This document shows positions 45,832 to 54,030 of a stretch of 64,000 nt of DNA, piece by piece. Origin of the DNA: Mycteria americana (lineage: Eukaryota; Chordata; Aves; Ciconiiformes; Ciconiidae); NCBI RefSeq assembly GCF_035582795.1, contig NC_134390.1, positions 2,557,560 to 2,621,559 of the forward strand. Direction: 5' to 3'. Position 1 is the first letter of the stretch. Every line of letters starts with the position of its first letter. A program made the translations under genes and the position numbers. The notes beneath the pieces are model-generated. The model worked only from the letters and a program-made list of their open reading frames with translations. It had not been told where the DNA came from and made no database searches.

Positions 45832-48477
45832 TCAGAAGTCTCCTTGCAGGTCTGCAAAGAGGAGAAACGGCAAGTTTTACAGAAAAAGAAGAGCAGTTTC
45901 TCAGAGCCAAGGGGCCCCCCTGCTTCGGGGTCCCCCAGCCGGCTGCATCCCTGCCTGGCACTTACCGCTTCTCCGGAGCAGCTCTCCCCTCCGGGCGTGC
46001 TCCATCTCCTCCACGAACTGCTCGAAGACCCGCACGTAGGGCGCCAGGCTCGTCTTCTTGTAGTCTGCGGGGTTCGGGGAGCTGAGCAGGAGCGGGAGCA
46101 GGCGGTGGGGAACCCCCTGCGCCCCGGCCTCAGCCCCACTCACCCCGCGCACGGCGCTTCGGCTCCGTCTCCCCGCCGTCCTCCTGCTCCCCGTCGTTGC
46201 CGGCCGCATCCAGCTCGTGGCACAGGGAGCTGCGGGAGATGGTGGGACGTGGTGGGGGGCTGCCGGTCCAGCCGGGACCCCCCGTGCTGCCAGCCCTGCT
46301 CACATACCTGATGGTGGGGACAGCGAATGGGTCGAACTGGTCCAGCCTCTGCAGATCCAGCGGCACCGAAATGCGACCTGCAAGAGAGGGGAGTCACCGC
46401 CGGGGGTGCCCGGCCCCGGGGGTCCCCCTGGGGTGCCACCCCCGCAGGCCGCCAGACCCACCTGTTTTGGGGTGGACGCTGAAGGGGCTCTTCAGCAGGT
46501 GCCCGACGCCTTTGCTGACGTTGATGTCGAGGCGGGGGAAGCAGTACTGCAGCATGATCTCCCAGTCCGCGTAGCACGGCGTGCTCTTCCCAGTCCCTGC
46601 TGCCCGCTGTGGGGACAGGCGGCTCAGGGGACAGCGGGGCGGGCGGCAGCGCCTGGCCCCCGCCCGGGGCAACTCCACGGCCACTCACCCGTGTCCGTTC
46701 CATCCTGCCCTTCAGCAGCTCCCAGCGCTGCACTGAGTCCCGCTTCTTGGGGAACTCGCCCTGCAGCGGCTCGCGGTGCTGTGGCTGGCAGTCAAGGCCG
46801 ATGGCAGACTCTGCCGACCCCGCTCCCCCTGTGCAGACCCTCCCTCCGGACCCGGCTCGGCGGGGCCGCTCCAGGAAGGATATCCTCCGGGACAAGGGCC
46901 AGCACCTTGTCCCAGCTCTCCGGGCTGCCCAGGATGTCCTGGCCCACCAGCGCGTACGCATCGAAGTACTTCTCCACCACGCTGACCGACCGCCTGCGGG
47001 GCAGCGGGGAGAGGCTCAGCACCCCGCGGCCAGCAGCTGCGGGGGCCGGGCAGGGGGCTTCCCTACCGACCTGATGAAGGGGTGGATGGGCTCGGAGAGG
47101 TTCACCTTCTTCACGGTCTCCGCTCCGCCCTGGGGGGACAGAGGCGGTCAGCCTGGCGGGGTGGGCAGGGGGTGCCCGGCCCTCTGTGCACCCACCTTCA
47201 CCAGGGTCAGGTACTCCACGGCAGCCGCCCGCAGTGCCGGGGACCACTTCCGCACCGCGTCGTCACACACCCAGCAGTGGACGCCCCTCCGGCCCGAGTA
47301 CACCCACAGGCGATGCTTCATGCCCAGGTCCTCTGCAGGGGGATCAGAGGGGCTATGGGAGCAAGTCGGGACGGGCCGCAGCATCCGCCCAAGCCTGGCA
47401 GCGCCGCAAACCCGCTGGGCACCAGCGCATCCTCTGCTCCCCCCTGGCCCCCCCGTGGGGTCCGGGTGTTGCTGCGGGGCAGAGTCCCCGGTACACGAGG
47501 ACAGGGGCCACGCGGGTCCCCGAGACCCTCACCCACGAGCGCGCGGTCGATGACACGGACGGCGATGGTCATCAGGGTCCAGCACTTGGAGCAGATCTCG
47601 GCCGAGCTGGAGGCAGAGCACGGCGGGTCAGGCCGCCGCCCCGTGCCCCCACGGCCCCCTATTCCGGCTCGTGCCGCGAACACCCCTGAGAACCTGCAGC
47701 ACATCCGGACATCGTCATAGTCCGTCATGTCGATGTCGAAGACCAGCTCCTTCTCCTGTGGCTGGAAGGCCCCCAGGCGCACCGTGTTGTGCTGGTTGGG
47801 CTGCAGGACGGGACGGGCTCAGCCCCGGCCAGGGACCCCGCGAGCCGGGAACCGCGTCCCGCCGGGGCCGGCCGGTGCCTGTGCTCGCTGCTGGGGTGCC
47901 CGGGCGGGAGCGGGGCTCACCCGGTGGGAGTAGACGGCCCCGATGTCGATCTTGTAGGGGTTGGTCTTCTGCAGCTCCCGCTCCAGCTCCTGGGGGCTGC
48001 CGAAGGACTGGAACCGCACGTAGACGTCGTCCCGCAGCGTGAAGGAGAACTCCCGCAGCTGGAAGTAGTTCCTCACCACTGCGGGGGCGCGGGCGGGTTG
48101 GGGGGGGCCGCCCCGACGCTGCCCCGAGGGCCCGGACCCCTCCCGCGTGTTTCCCCCAAGCCTCCTCGCTGCACCCCTGAGCCCCCCCCCCCCCCCATCA
48201 CGGGCGCCCCCAGCCCCCCCATTCCCTGCACCCCCCGCGCTCCCCGGTGCCCCGGACCCCGCTCAGCACATCCACCCGCCGCCGCCGGCCCCAGCGCGGC
48301 CGGGACACCCCCCCCCCCCCCCGCGCCCCGGGACCCGGTATCGCAGCCCCGGCGGTGCCCCCCGCCCCGCTCACCGCCGCCGTAGCCGAGCCAGCGGCCG
48401 TAGACGCCGTGCGGGAAGAGCCGCCGGTAGAAGACCGGGAGCAGCTCGGGCAGCGCCGCCGGCTCGAACCGCGCCAT
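45832..48477 (-). CDS. PRIM1: DNA primase small (catalytic) subunit
   Basis: Catalytic subunit of DNA polymerase alpha-primase, which makes the RNA primers for replication. Thirteen exons in continuous phase give 419 aa (human 420): 48375-48477, 47921-48078, 47694-47800, 47533-47606, 47196-47332, 47071-47129, 46884-46993, 46689-46780, 46462-46606, 46308-46377, 46144-46229, 45966-46064, 45832-45851. Catalytic aspartates D109 and D111 ([12 protein letters not shown]) and D307 ([10 protein letters not shown]) are present. So are the zinc ligands C121, C122, C128 and C131 and the [12 protein letters not shown] nucleotide-binding motif. It ends [15 protein letters not shown] and DLQGDF. One residue is inserted against human at RALVGEDLG. 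Intron 7 is AT-AC. The exon 9 start ([14 protein letters not shown]) is diverged from human. Confidence 0.96.
46781..46883 (-). other. PRIM1: AT-AC (U12-type) intron 7 of PRIM1, 103 bases
   Basis: The intron begins ATATCCTT, a perfect minor-spliceosome AT-AC 5' splice site. It ends CCAC, with the branch-site element CCTTGAC 11 bases before the end. Joining g (exon 7) to ag (exon 8) gives VPE-E-HREPLQG, the same length as human VPETIHDELQQ. The only GT-AG alternative nearby (gt after GAGCCGG, ag in CACAG) keeps frame but would add 11 residues not found in human. The flanking exons are solid on homology. Confidence 0.85.
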
Positions 48478-49192
48478 GGCGGGAGGAGGCGGCGGGAAGC
48501 GGCGGGGACGGGCGCCCGGGGCCCGCCGGGAGCTGTAGTCCGGCCCCGGGGCGCGGGGGTGGGGGAAGCGGGGCGGGGTCTCCGCGCGGTTCGGGACACG
48601 CGGGGGGGGGGGCGCAAAGAGCCGGGGGGGGCCGGGGCGGCAGCGCAGGGGTGGGAGTCGGGGGGGGTCCCGGGGTTCGGGGGGCCCGGGGCGGCAGCGC
48701 AGGGGTGGGGGTCCGGGGGGGCCCGGAGTCCGGGGGGTCCCGCGGTTCGGGGGGCCCGCGGCGGCAGCGCAGGGCTGCGGGAACCCCCGGGCGCTGCCCC
48801 GCGCCGGGTTAACGATTCCCCGGCGGCCGCACGGCTGCGACCGGACCCGACCCGGAGCGGAGCCCCGGGGCCGATGCGGAGCCCGGGGCAGAGCCCGCAG
48901 CCCCGGGGCCGGGCGCCGGGCGGGCTCGAGGCGGCAGCACGGCCACGGCCACGGCACCGAGCCCGGCACGGGCCGGGGCGAGGCCCGGGGGGGCGGAGCG
49001 GCCCGGGGAGGGCGCGGCCGCCCCGCAGCGCCCGGCGGCCCCGCGGCCTCTCTGCGGCCGTTGCACCGGAGCCGCGGCCGCGCTAATTAATCATTGACAG
49101 CGCGGCAAGGTCGGGCCGGAGCTGCCCAGCCGGCGTGCCCGCAGCGCTCCCGCTCCCCGGACCGCTCCTGCTCCCGGAGCCGGTGCCCGAGG
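48478..49192. promoter_or_regulatory. Divergent promoter region between PRIM1 and the first SDR gene
   Basis: Start codons of PRIM1 (minus) and the SDR gene (plus) lie 715 bases apart, head to head, within one CpG island (about 48.1-49.5 kb). No TATA box is seen on either side. The short AT-rich CTAATTAATCATT at 49082-49094 is the only break in GC-rich sequence before the SDR gene. A shared bidirectional promoter is possible. Confidence 0.55.
48620..48780. repeat. GC-rich minisatellite, three copies, behind PRIM1
   Basis: A unit containing GCGGCAGCGCAGG followed by a G-rich tail and GGTTCGGGGGGCCCG recurs at about 48637, 48691 and 48761 (periods 54 and 70). It lies in the CpG island between the PRIM1 start and the plus-strand SDR gene. 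Confidence 0.75.
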
Positions 49193-49905
49193 ATGTGGCT
49201 GTACGCGGCGGCGGTGCTGGTGGGGCTGTACCTGCTGTGGCGCTGGCACCGGGAGCGGCAGACGGTGCCGAGGCTCTCGGAGAAGTACGTGCTGATCACG
49301 GGCTGCGACAGCGGCTTCGGGAACCTGCTGGCACGGCAGCTGGACGCGCGGGGCCTGCGGGTGCTGGCCGCCTGCCTGACCGAAACAGGGGCCGCGCGGC
49401 TGCGGGCGGCCACCTCGCCGCGGCTGCAGACCGTCCTCCTGGATGTCACCTCCAGCCAGAGCATCGCTGCCGCCGCCGCCTGGGTCCGGGAGTGTGTGGG
49501 TGACCGAGGTAGGACGGGGCGGTCGCCCCCATCGTCGTTCCCATCGTCGCCCCCACCGCTCTGCCAACCTGTGCCGGCACAGCCGGTGCCAGAGCGGGGC
49601 TGTGGGCAGGGGAGCAGCCCCGGCTCACCCCGTCCCCTCTCCCCAGGGCTCTGGGGGCTGGTGAACAACGCAGGGACCACCATCCCCACCGCCCCTAACG
49701 AGTGGCTGACGAAGGACGACTTCGTCAAGGTGCTGGACGTCAACCTGCTCGGCCTCATCGAGGTGACGCTGAGTGTCCTGCCCCTGGTGAAGCGGGCGCA
49801 GGGCCGGGTGGTCAATGTGGCCAGCATCATGGGCCGCATCTCCTTTTTCGGCGGGGGGTACTGCATCTCCAAGTTTGGCGTGGAGGCCTTCTCTGACAGT
49901 CTCCG
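49184..49905 (+). repeat. Duplicated block, copy 1 (SDR gene A exons 1-2)
   Basis: This aligns without any gap to 52294-53015 at a constant offset of 3110 bases. Exon 1 differs at two synonymous sites and intron 1 (138 bases) at about five. Most differences crowd into the last 120 bases of exon 2. Identity stops a few bases before the start codon. Confidence 0.9.
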
Positions 49906-51169
49906 GTAAGTCTGCGCAGCAGACACCGCCTCTGGTTTCCCAGTTTGCTTTTCCGGGCTTCAGCCAGCAGAGCCTCTGTCTGTCAAACCCCTTCCTCGTG
50001 CAACCGCAAGTGAGCGCAGGCAGCGTTTGTTTTAGCTGCTGCCGAAGCGCGAGAGGAGGGGCTGCGGGGATGCTTAACGGGTGGCCCAGACGTCAGGACG
50101 CCTTGTGCCACAGCTACGGCACCTGGGTCCCACGGGAGCAGTCTCCTGCCCGGGGGATCCTCACCTGCCGCTGGCAGCCCCTGCTCCGCTTTCAGCCAAG
50201 CTCACGCAGAGGCAGCCTGGGGGATGGGAAGGCAAAGGGCTCGGCATTCCCCCGCCTGATGGCTTCCCAGCAGCGGGGAGGCTGTGGTCACGCTGGCTGG
50301 CACCACCTGCCCCGGCACTGAGCCTCCCCCCTTGGACCTTGCCCCCGTACCAGGTCCTGCAGGCAATGGCCCCGCGGTCCTGAGGTTTGCTTTGGCCCCC
50401 TCCCGTCCAGACTCAGCAGACGTTTGCTCACACGCCACCTCGGACACACACCGGGGCTGGCGCGGGCCCGCTGGGGTGGTCAGGCTCCCCACCGGACCTC
50501 CGGTACAAGGCTGCCGTGCATCCCGCACGAGAGCCGGTGCCCGCGCACGGCCCGTGCCAGTGGGCGGCGGATGCACTCGGGTGCTGCTCCTGCGTCCCAT
50601 GGGGCTCGATCCCTTCTAGGCTTGAGATGCACGGCTTCGGGGTGAAGGTCAGTGTGATTGAGCCAGGCTACTTCAAGACAGCGATCACCAACATCGAGAA
50701 CCTGGAGAATAATTTTCTTTGCATCTGGGAGAAGCTCCCGGAGGAAACCAAAGCGAGTTACGGGGAGAGTTACTTGAAGGATTGTAAGTACCTCACCTAC
50801 AGGTTAAGCAATGCTGTTTCTCGCCTGATACAAGGCACATCCCCGGGGCCATGGGGTGTCCCAGCGCCCCGTCATCCCACCGAGCCGTTTGGCTGCATTC
50901 GGCCCGAGGGTCTGAGCCCGGCAGCCTGACTGGTGCTTTCTGCCTCCGCAGTTTTGGTAGCACTCAGGAAGATGGAGAAGAAATGCAGCTCCAACCTGAC
51001 GCTGGTCACAGACTGCATGGAGCACGCGCTGACCAGCCGCTTCCCACGCACCCGCTACTCCGCGGGATGGGACGCCAAGCTGGTCTACATCCCGCTCAGC
51101 TACCTGCCGTCAGCCCTCACGGACATGGTGTTCTCCTGGTCCCACCCCAAACCTAGCCGGAAAGCCTAA
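49193..51169 (+). CDS. SDR9C-family retinol/17-beta-hydroxysteroid dehydrogenase A (HSD17B6/RDH16-like)
   Basis: Short-chain dehydrogenase that likely oxidises retinol or 3-alpha/17-beta-hydroxysteroids with NAD(H) on the ER membrane. Four exons: 49193-49508, 49647-49905, 50620-50783, 50952-51169, giving 318 aa, the usual length of RDH16/HSD17B6 (317-319). An N-terminal membrane anchor (residues 2-18) precedes the cofactor motif TGCDSGFG (36-43), NNAG (112-115), the catalytic Ser165, and Y177-CIS-K181. Exon 4 reads [20 protein letters not shown] and [12 protein letters not shown], closest to mammalian HSD17B6 and RDH16. Its position right after PRIM1 on the plus strand is that of human HSD17B6. 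Exons 1-2 and intron 1 are nearly identical to the next gene. One-to-one naming needs a tree. Confidence 0.9.
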
Positions 51170-51340
51170 GGCAGGGACGCGGCATAGGCAACCGACAGGC
51201 AGCAGCAGCCAGGGCCCAGCAGCGCAGGGTGGGATCCAGCTTCGCCCGCAGCCGAGGCCGTGCCAATAGGTTCCTGAATTTCTAACTCAATGTCTGTCTC
51301 ACAACCTGCTGTTCTCTGCTAGCAGACCGGTTTGCTTCTG

Positions 51341-51346
51341 AATAAA
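51341..51346 (+). terminator. Poly(A) signal of SDR gene A
   Basis: AATAAA lies 172 bases after the stop codon at 51167-51169; cleavage is expected near 51360. Confidence 0.75.
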
Positions 51347-51455
51347 GACAGCTCCTCCTCCCCGCCTGGCAGGGCTTGGTTTCAGCCTCAGCTGAGGCTG
51401 CGGCACTGAGGCCGTGTCCCCGCTCCTCCAACGGCACCAGCACTGCCGCCGGCTG

Positions 51456-51479
51456 TGCCGTGCCGTGCCGTGCCGTGCC
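51456..51479. repeat. (TGCCG)n pentanucleotide repeat
   Basis: Almost five perfect copies of TGCCG lie between the two SDR genes, just after the poly(A) site of gene A. It is a small simple repeat with no other associated feature. Confidence 0.8.
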
Positions 51480-52237
51480 ACGGGAGCTGCCGCGGTCTCC
51501 GGCCATTCCCCCGAGTGCCTGCTCCGTGCGGGGCCCAGCCCCCGCCGGGGTGTGAGAGCTGCACTCGGCCGGGCCGATGCTCCAGGAGTTCACATGTGAC
51601 TAAAAACCAGACCCATACAAACCTGGGCAGATTTCCCTCTGGGCACAGGGCTGGGCAGCCGCTGGTCGAGTCCTCTTCCTCCTCCTCGGTGCCCCTCGAG
51701 CATCCCGAGCAGCGCCTGTTTCTGTGCACGGCTCTGCCGACCTGCAGCCCCTGGTCAGTGACGCTGCCCCGCTCCAGCAAACCATGCCCGGGCATCGCTG
51801 CGGCTGGGGACGCCCCTTTGCCTGTGTCCAGGCTTGCCCCAGCAGCTTTGCTGCCTCCTCCTGCGGGGCCCATCCCGGGGTGAGGGGACGAAGCCATTGT
51901 CACCCGCCGGACCAAAGCCAGGCGAGCACAGCGCAGCCGGCGAGAGGGAGAAGTCCGGGGCCGGGTGCTGCAGACTGTGCCTGGGGAGTTCAGCCAAATC
52001 CAGCTCCGTGGGGCAGCTGGATCCACCCTGCAGCACAAACAGCCATTAAAGGCTGAAGCAGAGCTCCAGGCACACAGAGCCGTGTGAGGCAAGGCTGTGA
52101 ATTGCAATTGAGAGATGCAAAACTTTCTCCAGGTGCTGCCGCAATCCTCCAGCGTGCCCCAGAGCAACGCCGGCACCCGGCTCTCCCACCAGCGCTGCCC
52201 AGTGCACGGGCTGGGGCTGGTCCTCCACACCGGCCTC

Positions 52238-52245
52238 TATATATA
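52238..52245 (+). promoter_or_regulatory. TATA box of SDR gene B
   Basis: TATATATA lies 58-65 bases before the ATG at 52303, so transcription should start near 52270 and give a 5' UTR of about 30 bases. Gene A has no TATA and sits in a CpG island. The two paralogues therefore have different promoter classes despite nearly identical first exons. Confidence 0.7.
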
Positions 52246-52293
52246 CAGCATGAACGCGGACCGGGCAGAAGGCTGTCGCTGAGCCGGTGCCAG

Positions 52294-53015
52294 TGCCCGA
52301 GGATGTGGCTGTACGCGGCGGCGGTGCTGGTGGGGCTGTACCTGCTGTGGCGCTGGCACCGGGAGCGGCAGACGGTGCCGAGGCTCTCGGAGAAGTACGT
52401 GCTGATCACGGGCTGCGACAGCGGCTTCGGGAACCTGCTGGCACGGCAGCTGGACGCGCGGGGCCTGCGGGTGCTGGCCGCCTGCCTGACCGAAACAGGG
52501 GCTGCGCGGCTGCGGGCGGCCACCTCGCCGCGGCTGCAGACCGTCCTCCTGGATGTCACCTCCAGCCAGAGCATCGCCGCCGCCGCCGCCTGGGTCCGGG
52601 AGTGTGTGGGTGACCGAGGTGGGACCGGGCAGTCGCCCCCATCGTCGTCCCCATCGTCACCCCCACCGCTCTGCCAACCTGTGCCGGCACAGCCGGTGCC
52701 AGAGCGGGGCTGTGGGCAGGGGAGCAGCCCCGGCTCACCCCGTCCCCTCTCCCCAGGGCTCTGGGGGCTGGTGAACAACGCAGGGACCGCCATCCCCACC
52801 GCCCCTAACGAGTGGCTGACGAAGGACGACTTCGTCAAGGTGCTGGACATCAACCTGCTCGGCCTCATCGAGGTGACGCTGAGTGTCCTGCCCCTGGTGC
52901 GGCAGGCGCGGGGCCGGGTGGTCAATGTGGCCAGTGTGATGGGCCGGCTCGCCTCCTTCGGCGGGGGGTACTGCATCTCCAAGTTTGGCGTGGAGGCCTT
53001 CTCCGACACCCTCAG
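52294..53015 (+). repeat. Duplicated block, copy 2 (SDR gene B exons 1-2)
   Basis: Partner of 49184-49905. Exons 3-4 of the two genes, by contrast, agree only moderately at the protein level. The similarity is therefore not simply that of a young whole-gene duplicate. Confidence 0.9.
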
Positions 53016-53930
53016 GTACGGCGGTGGCAGCCACCGGCAGCCCCTGGTGCTCTCCTGTGCCGGGGCTTGTCTGGCAGCTGGGCACAGGTTGGCAGGCGCC
53101 GGCATGTCGGGCGGCTCTGCCCCGCTTTCCCCACACAGGGTTTTACGTTGCACCCAGTTACATCCTTCCCCGTAGAGGAGAGCAGCACTGAGCCGAGGTG
53201 GGGGATTACGAAACACCAACACAGTCGCCCACAGGTTGGGAAACTGGGGCACGGCTGGAGCAGCGGTTGTGCAACCAGGGGAAGGGTTTCAAGAAACCCT
53301 CGAGCAAGGAGAGGGCTCCCCTGCACCCACCCGCCTGGGGGGGTCACAGGCTCCCCCTCGCCCCGCGTGGCTCAGTGCCCCCCAGCCCCTGCTTGCCTTG
53401 GGACAGCGGCTCCGTCCCCAGGGCTGACGGCCCCTCCCCGGCCAGGCGCGAGATGCGTCCCTTCGGGGTGCGGGTTTCCATTGTTGAACCGGGCGGCTTC
53501 CGGACGGGGATGATGGACCCCGCCACGGTGGTGAAGGGCTTCAGGCACATCTGGGACCGGCTCCCGGCAGAGACCCAGGCAGCCTACGGCCACCATTACC
53601 TGGAAACCTGTGAGTACGTCCCCACACGGGCCCGGCACTCCCCGGTGACCCCACCACTGCCAGCATGCCGGGCTGGGCTGATCCCCCTCTGCTCACCCAG
53701 ATGCCAAGAGCACCGTCCTGCTGCACCGCCTGAGCAGCTCCCGCCTGTCCCACGTCACCTCTGTCATCCAGCACGCGCTGCTCGCCCGCTTCCCCCGCAG
53801 CCGCTATGCGGCCGGCTGGGACGCCCGGCTGGTCTTCCTGCCACTCAGCTACTGCCCGGCCTGGCTCACCGATGCCACCATCAGCCTCTTCCTGCCGGTC
53901 CCAGCCAGGAGGACGCCCGAGAGCCCCTGA
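52303..53930 (+). CDS. SDR9C-family retinol/hydroxysteroid dehydrogenase B (RDH-like)
   Basis: Tandem paralogue of gene A. Four exons, 52303-52618, 52757-53015, 53446-53609 and 53701-53930, give 322 aa. It keeps the membrane anchor, TGCDSGFG (36-43), NNAG (112-115), Ser165 and Y177-CIS-K181, so it should be an active NAD(P)-linked dehydrogenase. The C-terminal half differs clearly from gene [21 protein letters not shown], then [20 protein letters not shown] and [14 protein letters not shown]. The last exon also has a longer Arg/Pro tail. The catalytic core is shared almost verbatim with gene A while the substrate-binding half has diverged, suggesting a different substrate or tissue role. RDH5/RDH16/SDR9C7-type orthology cannot be settled by eye. 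Confidence 0.88.
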
Positions 53931-54006
53931 GGACGGCTGCCGGACCAGGGACGTGGACGCAGCGCCCATGGGCACCCGCTCGCCTTGGGCCCCTGTTAAT
54001 GTGCTC

Positions 54007-54012
54007 AATAAA
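54007..54012 (+). terminator. Poly(A) signal of SDR gene B
   Basis: AATAAA lies 77 bases after the TGA at 53928-53930; the short 3' UTR ends near 54030. Confidence 0.8.
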
Positions 54013-54030
54013 GCCGGTGCAAAGTGAGGG

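Noticed and set aside
46520-46606. GTGKST, a Walker A-like string, at the start of PRIM1 exon 9
   Set aside because: Primase small subunits have no P-loop. The site lies in a variable linker just before [14 protein letters not shown], with no Walker B partner, so it is coincidental.
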